Of a stretch of DNA of 64,000 bases, positions 1 through 12,900 are shown piece after piece (position 1 is the first letter of the stretch; every line of letters starts with the position of its first letter). Below the pieces are notes generated by a model that saw only the letters and a list, made by a program, of their open reading frames with translations, ran no database searches and was not told where the DNA came from. Source of the DNA: Vigna angularis (taxonomy: Eukaryota; Streptophyta; Magnoliopsida; Fabales; Fabaceae); assembly GCF_016808095.1 (NCBI RefSeq), contig NC_068973.1:33846077-33910076 (forward strand). Reading direction: 5' to 3'. Position numbers and translations under genes: made by a program.

Positions 1-1039
1 GATCCCGTGTATCATAAATATTAAAATATCCCTATCATTTATAAGATGATTGCTGTGACAAGTTCACATTCCTTGGGTATTAGATTTTAGAATAGGCCTA
101 AATAAAACGAAAACTGAACAATAAAAGATGATTGTGAGATGTCAGAAGGCTAATTGAATGGCTAATTTGCTTGCTTGAAGGTGGCTGATAACTAATCCCT
201 GATTCAGAAAACAGTAGTGTATGTTCATGCATCTGATAATGGATGATGAATGTTGTATAAGTTGTCGCTGTCTGCTGACCTTTTATCCAGTAAGATACAT
301 CAAATCTAAATAAACCCATTTTGCTTTCATTCATTCACAATCTACCTGTACTGCGTGAATTTTAGATGTGGCCAGTATATTAAATGTATTCTTTTCATTA
401 ATGGTAGAGTAGTAAACTCTTTAATGTATTCTTCTCATAAATTAAATAATAGAAAGTGAGAGAATAAAAAAAAGAAAAAATAATTGAAAATTAAACTTGC
501 TTATGTACGTAAAAAGTATTGAAAATTAGTGGAAAGAGATAATTTTATTTATAATTTATTACTCTGTTGTTATTAAAAATAAAAAAATAAAAATTAAATA
601 TCGACTATTCAATCAACGTATGAATTTAATTAATGTCGGTAAACTCGTGTCGGCTCTCATCTTTTCCTGGCTCAAATAAAAAAAATAAAAAATAAAGATA
701 TAGCAAATACTTTCAAAATACTAGCTAGAGAAAAAAAAATTCAATAAAAACTATAATTAGCGTACTCATCTCAATACTTTCGAAGACGTTTTAATATGTT
801 ATAAAAAACATATATTTGTGTCTTAATTAGTATTTTTACGACTGAAATTAATTAGAACATAAATACTTATTAGTCCACCAAATTCTCGTTTTATAAAATT
901 ATGAGTTTAAATCGTTGTGTTTCTATTAAAGAAGGCTAATTAATTCAGAAAATTATGACATTTTTTTTATGGTCTATGTAACATTCCAAAATATAGTCTA
1001 AAACTATATAATAGAATAATCACATATAATAATATTACA
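1..1039. other. AT-rich intergenic DNA
   Basis: No reading frame here resembles a known protein and no RNA gene is apparent. Composition is strongly AT-rich with short A and T runs, typical of plant intergenic DNA. The first 340 bases are slightly less AT-rich and could be the edge of something outside the window, but nothing in them is recognisable. Confidence 0.6.
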
Positions 1040-1415
1040 GCTCAGTCTTACATTAAAAGAGAAGTACGTTTGTGGCCGAACGGTCTTACAGAAAGAACTA
1101 AAAACTTAAACTGTACAAGATAAGCAATTCTGACCGAACGGTTTACAAAAGCCCATACCGAACGGTCATACAAAAGCAAAGGGAAAAGGTGATCGAGAGA
1201 TCACCTCACTATCAGACTACACTACTGACTGAACGGTTCTACTGTTCGGTCTTAACTTCTACTTCTACTAAGTTTTCTTCTTCCAGCGCCTCTTCCAGCA
1301 GCTCGTCTCCTTCTGCTCATATCCACATGGATGATCATTGCAATAGAAATACAGACGAACGTACAAAACAGACAAGACAGGAAACATAGGGTAAGCTTAT
1401 GTAATTCAATTCATG

Positions 1416-1476
<61 letters not shown>

Positions 1477-1599
1477 CACATAATCAACCAAACAAGATAT
1501 ATTCATCACTCGCTCATGCAAAGCCTAATACTAGACTGACTGTCTGGACTGTATGAATTCTGTGTAGCTACGATGTTCGTGCACCCGGGTGATGTAGTA
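1040..1599. repeat. Left part of an older unclassified repeat carrying CCGAACGGT motifs
   Basis: Several copies of CCGAACGGT or close variants occur at about 1074, 1131, 1157 and 1218, with the inverse (TGTTCGGTC) near 1242. The same motif family recurs on the far side of the solo LTR, at about 5311, 6123 and 6379. The simplest reading is that both flanks belong to one older element later split by the LTR insertion. I cannot assign it to a superfamily, because no terminal repeats or coding domains are recognisable. Confidence 0.4.
1421..1474. repeat. (AT)n microsatellite, 54 bp
   Basis: An uninterrupted AT dinucleotide run of 27 units. It is likely length-variable and prone to assembly error. 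Confidence 0.95.
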
Positions 1600-1604
1600 A
1601 CTGG
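1600..1604. repeat. Target-site duplication, left copy (ACTGG)
   Basis: ACTGG lies directly before the TG that opens the LTR. The identical five bases lie directly after the CA that closes it (4977-4981). Five bases is the usual duplication length for Ty3-gypsy and Ty1-copia integrases. Confidence 0.8.
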
Positions 1605-4600
1605 TGTCAACACCCAATTTCGTCCGGATTGACTAAATAATGAGTCTTTTTTTTATTTTGCCTTATTTCTATTTTCTTTATTTTTATTTTTTATTTTATA
1701 TTATTTTATTTCTTTAGTTTACTTTATTATATTTTATTATTTTATCCTTTTTGTCTTTCTTGGTTATTCTATTTTATTTTATTATTATTAAGTTATTTTA
1801 CTTCATTTTATCTTCTTATTTTAATTTTATTTTACTATATATATCATTTCGTTTTATATTATTATATTAGTTTATTTGACTGTATTTTTATTTAGTCTTT
1901 TCAAAAAAAAAAAAAAAGAAAGAAGAAAAAGAGAAAAAAAAAAGGAGCAGGACACACCCAGGTACACTCACACCCAATTCTGAAAAAGAAAAAAAAAAAG
2001 GGGAAATCGTTCCTCCTTCACGCACAGGGACACATGCACTGCCCTTTCGCTCTCCACCACCCCTCCGCTCCTCACACACCCGTAACCACCCCAACCACTT
2101 TTCCTTTTTCACTCCCAACTCCATTACCTCCAAGACGATCCATCATTCACCTCTGACCAAAAGCATCCACCTCCACCACGTTTCCTAACACCCAGCATCC
2201 ATTACACCTATCATCTCCCAAAAAAAAAAACAACAACATGGATTTTCCATTAACAATTCAGAGCCACCACTTCTTTCAGGGAAGAAGATGAAACCAAATC
2301 AAAACAGAGAAAAAATCCATTCACTCCCAATTCCTCATCTCCATTTAGAATCCATCATTCACCTCTGGCCATTGGCCATTGCCTCAAACACTCACCATAT
2401 TCATCTTCAGGTCCTCTTACACTACGGCCTCACCTTCTTCTTCCACTTTCATCACCCAACGACATCCTTTCATCACCTGCAATTCTAAGACAACAACACA
2501 GTACTCATTATTTTCTCTTCACACTTCACCTTCTTCATTTCCCCTACCATCTTCTTCAACAAAAAAAAAATCATTTCCCCAACCTCATTCGTTCTATACT
2601 GAAGCCATCTCCAATCATCGGCAAAATGGAATCCTCAAGCAAGAAACACTATACCTCCAGCCACGACGTCGTGGTCTAGTGATGGTGATCAACGGTACCG
2701 GTAAGGAGCCGTGTCTGGCAGCGATGCTGTAAAGAGGTAAACCCAACCAAGGATTTGGTCTCGCATTGTACAAGGGAAAAGCGACGACAATGGCACTGAC
2801 GAAACTTCAGTCAGCGACGATGACAGCGGTTGGGCTCTGGTTGGGATGACGATGATGGCACGCTAGCAGTCAGTGTTTGGCGCGATGAAGCTCCAGAAGA
2901 TTGATATGCGTCTTGATGGTGGCTGGTTCGGTGAAGCGAGGTTCGCGCTGGAGAAGACGAAGTTGCTGATACGCGGCGACACTCTTTGCCGGAGGTAGCG
3001 TCACAACGAGCACCTGTAGTAGCGGAGGTGCCTACAATGGTGGAGTGGCGAGCAACGGCGATGATGTCTCGTCGTAGTTGAGTCTCGGTCCCACGCGTGA
3101 AAGAGAGAGTGCGGAAGGAGGAGGGCCGTGGAGGGCGACAACGCTTCCAACATTGGCGTTGTCGCCGGCAATGTTCTTGGCCAGCCGCGAGGAACAGGGA
3201 GCGCGAAGATAGGAAGGAGGAGATATACCTAGTGTCGTGGACGGTGGTAGCTTCGGCGGTGGGTGTCGTCACTGGCGACGCCGCGAACCGCGACTAGCGG
3301 TGGCCGGTTTGTGTGGAGGCTGAGTCATGGTCGTGGGTGGCAGAGATGAGTGTCTCTTTGTTCTTTCATTCAGAGGAGAAAACCTGGGTCTCGGCGTTGC
3401 TCACACAAATGAGATGAAGTTGGAGGAACCCCTAATGGGTTTCTGATTAGGGTTAAGAGGCCTTGGGCCTGGTGCGGTTTGCTTCCCTTCTCTTCCTGCC
3501 ACACGCGCAACTCCATTCGCACCCCTTTTCATTTGGGCTGAAGCCCATTTTGTTTTTGCAAACAAAAATAAAAAAAGAATTGGGCCTGAGCACACTATTT
3601 CGGGATGCACCTCCAACTTTGCTGCTGCACCCCTATCTTGGGGCCTGGATAAGAAATTTCGAGTTGCACTCCTGGTTTTTATCTTTGCACGCCTATTCTT
3701 ATTGGGTTCTCTTGGTTTTTATCTCTGCACCCCTATTCTTATTGGGTTGTTCTCTTGCTTTATTTTTATGCTTTTGTTCTTTTATTTTTATTATTTGTTT
3801 GGTTATTAGTTTTTACTGTATGTAACCCCTTGTATGATAACCCCCACTCCTATATTTGGTGTTTTATTTTTATTGGGCTTGGTTTATTTGCTGCACTCTA
3901 AACAAAAAAAGAAGAAGGAGAAAATAGATATAAAAAATAATAACAAAAATATGTTTTAAAGGTTAAGCACACGTGTGATCGCTCGCATCGTCCTTGTGCT
4001 AAAAACCTTTTCTTTTTCTTAAATAAAAATTACAAAAATATGTTTTAAAGGTTAAGCACACGTGTGATCGCTCGCATCGTCCTTGTGCTAAAAACCTTTT
4101 CTTTTTCTTAAATAAAAATTACAAAAATATGTTTTAAAGGTTAAGCACACGTGTGATCGCTCGCATCGTCCTTGTGCTAAAAACCTTTTCTTTTTCTTAA
4201 ATAAAAATTACAAAAATATGTTTTAAAGGTTAATCACACGTGTGATCGCTCGCATCGTCCTTGTGCTAAAAACCTTTTCTCTTTCTTAAATAAAATTTAC
4301 AAAAAATATGTTTTAAAGGTTAAGCACACGTGTGATCGCTCGCATCGTCCTTGTGCTAAAAACCTTTTCTCTTTCTTAAATAAAATTTACAAAAAATATA
4401 AAATCTACAAAAACTATAAATATTAATACTTTCAAACGAACAAACCATATTGCTGGCTAGAACTACGTGATCCTTGATTCTCCATCAAAAGTGGAGATAC
4501 GTAGGAGCAAGACTAGTACTTGTCAGGTTCACTTCCCAAAAATCCAAAATCATTTCAAAACAAATTTTCAAACAAATTTCTCAAACAGTTTCAAAAGAAC

Positions 4601-4976
4601 TACGTAACCCCTGATTTCTCATTTTGAATGAGAATACGTAAGAGCAAGGTCAATCCTTGTCGGGCCCAAAAAACTAAAAAATATATTTTGTTTATTTAGA
4701 ATTTTATTTTAAGGGATAGTTAAACATTTTGAAAACCACATCATATTCGTGCATTTAGTTAAAGGTACTGCCTTAGAGCAGGCGTTGTAGGGTGCTAACA
4801 CCTTCCCTACGCGTAACTGGCTCCCGAACCCAGAATATGGTTTTCGTGGACCGTGTCTTATTATTTTATGGTTTTTCCGTAGTTTTCCAGAATAAACTAT
4901 GGTGGCGACTCCAAATCTCTTTTCGAAACTCGTTCCTTTTTTGGATCGTCGTCCCGTCGCGATTCCGGTTGCGACA
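1605..4976 (+). mobile_element. Solo LTR (3372 bp) of a large Ty3-gypsy element, probably Ogre/Tat type
   Basis: The segment begins TGTCAACACCC and ends GGTTGCGACA, giving the TG..CA ends and a short TGTC/GACA terminal inversion expected of an LTR. It is bounded by a perfect 5-bp duplication, ACTGG. No internal gag, protease, reverse transcriptase or integrase sequence lies next to it and no second LTR is present, so it is a solo LTR, normally left by recombination between the two LTRs of one element. The length above 3 kb, the start, and the 3' portion (GCTAACACC, CCTACGCG, then TGGTGGCGACTCC) match what I recall of legume Ogre/Tat LTRs. Inside are a pyrimidine-rich tract (about 1900-2600), a GC-rich block (about 2620-3320), a five-copy 89-bp array, and two similar blocks containing AACTACGT followed by AATACGTA-type text (about 4460-4670). 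The family assignment is from memory; the boundaries are read directly. Confidence 0.8.
3961..4400 (+). repeat. Tandem array inside the LTR, five copies of about 89 bp
   Basis: Units start at 3961, 4050, 4139, 4228 and 4318 (spacing 89, 89, 89, 90). Each contains GGTTAAGCACACGTGTGATC followed by CGCTCGCATCGTCCTTGTGC and then an A/T-rich spacer. The fourth unit has one base change (TAATCAC for TAAGCAC). The last two share CTCTTTCTT and a lengthened A run, which suggests local unit-by-unit duplication. Each unit carries CACGTG (an E-box/G-box core) flanked by GTGTGATC. Confidence 0.95.
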
Positions 4977-4981
4977 ACTGG
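4977..4981. repeat. Target-site duplication, right copy (ACTGG)
   Basis: Identical to 1600-1604. Removing the LTR and one copy of ACTGG would restore a continuous pre-insertion sequence across GTAGTA / ACTGG / ATAACC. Confidence 0.8.
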
Positions 4982-6900
4982 ATAACCTCAACAGCTGCCA
5001 CCCGAGGTTAGTCCTATCTGTCCAAATTAACCATAAGGACTAGGACCTCTTGCCGTTCTCACACATGACTTACCCTTCTCTACGTAAGAACGAGTAATCA
5101 CGGAACATCAGGATGAACCGCCAGCTTAGCATGCCCACATTCATACTTTACCAAATTCCAATATCCATTCATGAGATATTCCTCTCCGGAATACTCGTTC
5201 AAAATCAAATACATTTCCACCATAACATACTTAATCATCTTTCCTTATTAAATCTCGATTGGAACGAAGATCCAATGAATTTGAATAAAAATCCCTAAGG
5301 ATTGCCAAATACCGAACGTTCAACCCCAACTCAAGACGAGACCGAAACTTGGAGCGAGACCGAGGGGTCTCCAGCTCCAGAATAGATTAAGACCGAGAGG
5401 TTTACTATCGAGCTGAGAAAGAACCAGAGTACAATCATATATTACAAGAACGAATAGAACGAAAATTATTTACAAAGTGAGCCAATTAAATGAATTGACT
5501 CCTGAGAGCTCAAATCGAACACCGAAAAGCCCATGCCAAGTACTAAGACTCTAGGCCGAAACCAATGGATACAGACATTTCAAGACATTCAAGGAATAAT
5601 ACTTAAAAGAATCACATGAAGAAACCGAACACTTATAAATACTTAGCTTAATTGAGTTTAACATTAAGAAAACCGAATGCCAGTCAAAGACCGAGCACGG
5701 TAGAGAGAATACACTATTGAATTTGGACGAACGCTATTTTCATCAAGTAGATTATAGAAAAGAGAATGAGCGCTTGGTATAAGACCCTGCACTAAATAGT
5801 GCGAACGCTTGGTGAAAGACCTAGCTCTAAATCGTACGAGCGCTTGATGAAAGACCTATGGGTAAATAGCACGATCGCTTAGTGAAAGACCTAACACTAA
5901 ATCGTACGAACGCTTGGAATATAAGATATTATCTAATTAATATTCAAGAACGAACGAATATACTACTACCTAAGGACATACTTAAATTTATATCAAAATG
6001 CCAAGAAAAGAATATCCTTGGTGGAACGCTTGTACACAAATTGTACTAGACGAAGACGCTCGTCCTCAACATAAACTCCTTCCAAATGAAAGAGTTCAGT
6101 TCTAAACGGGTCCCCGAGAAAAACCGAACGGTCAAAGACCATCCAGTAACCAACATACATTATCTTAGGAAATTTTCATACTTAGAAATCATTTATCTCA
6201 ATTCAATTTCTCAACATTTATCTACATAATTTCATACATCCACATCATAGTAAATTCACATATTTCATACATCAGAACATAGCACAATCATATTTCATTT
6301 TAATTCAGCAACTCAACAAACGTTCATGCAATACAAGCAACATACAAATTAAATTATATAAGCTTCCCTTACCTCTAATGTGACCGAACGCTCACAGCTT
6401 GTATAGAATAGCTCACCACCAAAAATCTCAGAATCTTACGGTTCACTCTTTATGAAACTAAACCAAACAAAGCCAGAAATGGGCTCAGAACGAGATTATG
6501 AACTCATGCAACCAGAACTTGGTTTGCATGTGCCAGAAAACGAACGACTAAAGGAGAAGAAGAACTTACCAATTCAGAACCCAAAACCGATCGGTTCAAA
6601 CTGAAGCTCTTGACACTGGCAGAGTGGAAATGTTGCCTGAGTGATGATCGGAGGAAGAAAATGTGAAGCTTTCTTAGAGAGAAGATGAAGGAAATGTAGA
6701 GAGAAGGAGGAGAAAATGAGATTTTTCAGAATCTGGGAAAGAAGGGTGCATGCAGTGAGTGACATGAATTTTTGAAAAATCAAAGTTTTCCTTCCAACGT
6801 CAAAAACGGACATCCACTCAACTGCTAACACCTGTCTTTGCCCATCTGAGTGTCAAACCCCTCGCTTGATACATGAAATCCACTAAAACGGCACGAGCGT
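4982..6900. repeat. Right part of the older unclassified repeat
   Basis: GC content is clearly higher than in the AT-rich DNA that follows. The segment contains recurrent ACCGAACG-type words (about 5311, 6123, 6379), a 35-bp tandem array, and purine-rich text near 6550-6720. Small open frames occur but none resembles gag, polymerase, transposase or a host protein. It may be LTR or other non-coding sequence of an older retroelement into which the solo LTR was inserted. Superfamily unknown. Confidence 0.4.
5771..5915 (+). repeat. Tandem array of 35-bp units, four copies
   Basis: The word CGCTT recurs at 5771, 5806, 5841, 5876 and 5911, exactly 35 bases apart. The unit reads roughly CGCTTGGTGAAAGACCTA then GCACTAAATCGTACGAA. 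Copies differ at several positions, so the array is not recent. Confidence 0.9.
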
Positions 6901-9900
6901 GAATTTGAATGGTTCTGACAGTCTATATTGGTTGGTCCACTAGACGTATAAGTTAAACAAGTTTGGTATTCGAAAACCACTTTTATTAAAAAGTTACTTC
7001 TTTAATGTGAAATTGGTATAGCTACTACAGCCTATAACTTGTTTTCCCCTTAGACAATAACTACTCCATAACATATATTAATAAAAATGTATGGAAAATT
7101 AAAGGAAATCACAGTTCTTTTATGCTTTGTTTGTTTTTGGAACTGAGAATGTAAAAAAAAAAGATGGATTTGAGGGAAAACAGAAAGAAAAGTAATGTTT
7201 ATTTTTATGGTAAAACAAGTTGAAAGTTAAGAGATTTATAGAAATTAATTTGAGAAAGTATTCTCATCGTGCATTTGATATTTAAATTTAAATATGTTTT
7301 AATTCTTCAGAACATTGTTGATTTTATTTAGCTCTGAATATATATTATCATCATTTAGTGATAATCCGACATGTATTTGACATACAATGTCAGCAATCAA
7401 TTGAATGATTATAAAAATTACTCTGTGGAATTATATAATAGAAAATAAAATCATATTAAATTCCAACAATTCTTTCTTCCATTTTTTTTTCTTTTTCTAT
7501 CAAATCAATTTGAGCATCACAGTACTGCTGATTTCTTCAACTTTTCTTAATTATCATTTCATTATTCGTTAGGGTATTTCAAAATCTGATTAGTTTATCA
7601 TTATGGGTACGTCATGTGATTAGTTAATCATTTTGTTGGTCACGCATGTTTCTTCTAGAGAAACTTTGTTTTCCACCCAAATTTATGCCTTTGTTTATTA
7701 CATTTTGTTTATCAGATTTTTTCTTTAATGTTTTTTCTTTACACTGCCAGCTTGTTCCCGAATTTTAGTTAACTTTTTTTATAATTTTTTATTCCTTTCC
7801 TAATTATATGAACCTTCTTAACTTACCAATTAAGTTGACATGCTTTTAATAAATAATCACTGCTCACAAATAGTTTGAAAACATACATAAAAACTAAAGT
7901 GGACCATTGGATGGATGGATACTAGTTTCGGGGCATTTCTTTCTGTACCCATGTTCTTGCTATTGCTGCACCGCTAACCCTAGTGAAATGATTTAAGTAC
8001 CTATCATTAAAAAATTATCTAAAACCCTAATATTTTTCCATATTGTGTGCAATCCGAAAGCCTTAATGGTATTCTCCCACAAAGCATTAATGGTATTGAC
8101 CATATTGCCCCATTATTATTCTGCCAGGAATCTGATAACTTCTTTGCCCATACTTTAAAATTGCATTAAGGAGTGGATAATCGGAGATGCAATTTACATT
8201 TCATTCTGTTTTCAAAATTTATATTACCGATTATATAATTTATATTGTACTATAATTCAGATTATTTTTTAAATTTGTATTATGGATTCAATAATTCAGA
8301 ATATAAATTTCTTTTACAAATTGTAAAACTCATAATGTAATTTATATTTTAGATTTACTTTTAAATTTGAATTATAGAATCTAGAATGTAAATTTATATT
8401 ACAGTTTGTGTAATATGAAATATCTATAAATTCTATAAACTAGAACAATAATTTAAATATGGGTATAATTGGAATTTAAAAAGTTTTGGTGTTGGAAGGA
8501 AACGTGGGAGCGGAGGAAGAAATTTAGAAAATATTATTGGTCCTCCATTCCCACAATTACTAATTGTACCCGCACAACACCATCCTTCATCATTGTACCA
8601 CTCCACACCATCACTTTTATCATCGTCATAACAACAGCTAATATACTTTTAAAATGAAGAAAAAATAGTTACCTTTAAAAGTAATAAATAAATAAAATTA
8701 AATGATTGTACGATTATAAAGTTGTCTCAATATCTATCATGAGAGAGGATTGATTTTAGAAAATATTAATTTTTTTATTTTTCACTATTTTCTTCTCATA
8801 AAGAAAACAAAACATTTGAAACCTACTTTTACCATTTTTATTACTGAACAAGGGAATTACTTTCTTGGTCATTTTCCAACACCAATCAGTCATATTTTCT
8901 CCACACAAAATACAATTACCTTTTTCTTCAATATTTTCATATTAGGAAAATGATAACCAGTTGTATTAAAACCATAACAATGTCAAATGTTATCCTACGA
9001 AATTCATCAAATCATTTTTAAGTAATTACAAGTATTCAACACTATACATTTACAATAATATATTAGCAAATATTTTTACATTGTTTTGGATTTTTTTTTT
9101 TATAATTACAACAAAATTTAAACTACTCAAGTTTGAATTGTTTTTCCTTTAAAGAAACATTTTATATAAATTTTTTAAAAATAAATAAATTATTCTATGT
9201 TTATAATGTTTTTATGGTATGTTAATTTTATAGATAAATATTATTTGCCGGTTAACGATTTTAATTTTATTACAAATTATTTTTTATTTAATTAGATTTA
9301 TTACAACAGGTTCTTATTTATTTTTATAAATATTACTTCTATTATATAAAACAATTTTACGTATTCTATTTTATATTATTTTTTTATATTTTCTTAACTG
9401 AAAGTTTATAAACATTAAGTGTAATATCGAATATTTTTTACACTAAAATATTTTTTTTTAAATATGATAAGTTTTATTTTATTTTAATTTTTAAATTATG
9501 TGAAGATTGTTAGAAAGATTTAATATAATTTAAAAAAAATTAATATCCTAAAATTATTGCTTCAACATTATAAAAATCAACAAAAGAATAACTACTACAA
9601 ACTTCAATTGAGAAACATATAATTACTTTTCAATGAAAAAAAGTAACGTCGACCTTGATTGAAAACATCTTAACAGATATCAATTAATAAATAACCCTAA
9701 AATTTATTGAGCGACATATAATCTCAACAATCAAAACAAAAAATTAATCCGTATCATTAGCTAAAAAACATTGAATTACATTAGCTAAAAAAAGTATAAT
9801 TGATGCTGATAAAATAAATCTTAATTCATATCAATAAACAACAATTCTAACAATATTAGCTAAGAAAACTCTAATTAATTTTAATCAGAAAATAATATTG

Positions 9901-12900
9901 ACCTATAATTTGATCAATATTAATTGAAAATATTTTTAACTTTCACCCACTACAAATATTTTTAGTTAATATTAACTAAAAATTTCATATTTAATTTAAC
10001 CAGAAAAAATGTTGTTGATGTTAAGAATAACATTTCTAATGTGTTGAGAAACAACATGTACCAACATCGGTGAAAAGAATAATATCACATGATAAAATCA
10101 TATAAAAGGAGAAATGTAAAAGAAAAAAAAAAATCATTAATTTTATAATAAAAAAAGTACAAGACAAACAAAACTCTTATCGAACATATTTGAAATATTT
10201 TTTAAAATAAAATAATTCAAAACATGTTGTAATTTACTGAAAAACAGACTTAATTCGTGATTGAATTGCTTTGCTACTAGAGTTCCAACTAACCATATTT
10301 TATTTTTGTTTTTTTTTAAAATGTTTAATCTGAAAGTAGTTTTTAGAAATAAAAAATACATATGAAAATCATTTTTTTTTAAATAAGATTTCTGGATTGT
10401 CCAATTCAAAAATAAAAAAATACATCCATATTATATAATCTGGCAACCATAGAAGAAAAATGTGGATCAGGATGACGTGAAGAGTGGTGGAACCCAGTAA
10501 GTGAACATCTCACCATAGAGATTGTATTATGAAAATATGATTTTATTTTCAATATCATACAATTTGAAAAGTTTTTTTTTTTAAAATAAATATTATATTT
10601 TATTTTCAAATTAAGGGTGCCATAAGAAACCGGGAGAATGGAGACACAAAATTATGAGTTTGTCTATTATTTTTGTTGGATTAAATAACTATTGTTACAA
10701 GTCCAAGTGCCATGAAAGTTTTTTTTTCCTTCAGAATTTTCATCACACTCTTGAGCCTATGAGCCCACAAACTAATCGACCTAGCTCCTTCAAGAGAATT
10801 GCTTCCTGCACCTCTCAACATTCTTTCTGCACCCATCATTAATGTCCAATTCCAATAATAACTTTGGTAAATAATTCATTTAACCTTTATTTTTCACACG
10901 TTCTTCTTGTTCACAGCTCCTGGTGTGAGTTGGTTGTGTGATTGAAGTATATGAGTGCTTAGTCCTTGAAGTAGGTGGTGCTCGCTCGCCTCTCAATTGA
11001 ACCCATTTTTGAGGATTGCATGTTTTCCGAAAATCGTTTCCAACATAATTTATCATGTAACCAAATACATACATTCCAAAGGAAAACAATAATCAAAGAA
11101 CCTAACTCTAAATTTAAACCCTAAACCGAACTGAACATGAAACAAACAACGTCCATTTGAACTGGCAAACGAACCAATCATTATCCACAAAACATCAAAT
11201 AGATTCAAAATACTTAAATTCCAAAATAAAAGTTTTGTTACTCCGAAATTGTATTTTCGGAACACAAATTTTCACTTCAGGTGCATTGAAGAATCATTCG
11301 GGACTTACTTTCCGCATGGAATTTAGAACAGTTTTCATGAATTAAGTTTTCCGGACTATAAATACAATTGCGGAAACACTATTCCGGAAACAATGTGCCA
11401 CCATAAACTATGTTTTTCCAAAAGAATTTTCTGAATTTGATTTCCCTGCTACCACCACCTCAACAAGGACGCTACATCAAAATTGTTCTAGTATAATTGT
11501 GTTCAAATAAAACAATCAAAGAGTAAGATTGGAATTAAAAAAAATTATGAAGTGCACAAAGAAAATGATTGGATGTTGATAGAAATGACAAAAGAGTTAA
11601 GTCGGATGAGTCAGTCTTAGCATGTTTAAAATAGGCGAGATGAAACAATTTTTTCAATCTAAAAGTCTGAACCAACTCAGTTCGTTAAATTTGGTTGCAT
11701 AGAGACCAGTTTGTAGTTTGATTTCATTATAATAACACAATTTGGTTTCATCTCCATTGTTTTTCTCTCATCTATTGACAAACCACTTTTGTTCTTTGTC
11801 CTTTTCAATTTTTTCATTGTTTGTGTTGGATTGGAGAATCTCTATTATTTTTTGTAGCTCGACAACTTGATATCAATTCATTTTAAGTCTGTTTTTATGT
11901 AAAAAAATAAAAAACATTAGTCTATTTTCATATGAGATTCAATTTTTAATGACAAAAAACATAAGGAGACTAGTTCGTCAATTCGAACAGACCAAGATTG
12001 TAACATTCACTTTTTGAATTGGTGAACTAGTTTAACCCAATATGTTTTTGACGAACCAATATTAAATCAGAATTAATTATGAAAACAATAATCTTCATTT
12101 CAAAACAATATAATAATTGAAAACTGCTTTTGTATGTACACTTTCCATAATATACACAAGATAATTACATTGAATTGAATGCAAATTTAAAAGATAGATC
12201 TACAATTATTACTTTTTAAAATTGAAGTAAAACTATAGGGAAAAAATAGACTATAATCATGTTTCAAAAATTAAATTACAAATACAAAATGTGAAACACA
12301 AGCACGAAAAATTGAAGTTGATAAATATTCCATCCAATTGTTCGCTGGTAATATATATGAAAAATAAAGGGAAATAGTTAAATATCCCAAATAAAAATTA
12401 AAAAAATTACAATAAATCAAGTCATACATTAAATATTAAATGCTAAACCCTGAAGACGAGTGGGTGTATCAAATAAAATTCAAAAGTGACAACATCATCC
12501 AATAATTTTGAGTTGAATTTAATCATATTTTAAAAAAATCATTAAGTAATCTAAAACTAGTTTAGAATAGTTATTAGTTAAATTTTATGTTATCCGATTT
12601 GACTTACATATAAAAGAAGTTTTACAAGTAAATACATACAAGGATTTTAATAAAAAGAATTGTTCACAACAAAATTCCAAAATTTTAAAGATTATTTTTT
12701 TACAATACAAATTCAGATTGTTTAATTAAAACTTATTTATTTTATATTTATCGTGATTTAATTCTCATTATTATATATAGAAAGATATAGATATATAGAT
12801 AGGTATAAAACACCATGAATTTTTTGTAAAATTTCAATTCGTTGAAGGATACTATTTCTAAAGAGTAAAGCATGTCCAATGATATTTTTTTTAACTATTC

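Noticed and set aside
2811..3272. 153-codon minus-strand open frame within the LTR
   Set aside because: It lies in GC-rich LTR sequence where stops are rare, overlaps an open frame on the other strand, and has no recognisable domain.
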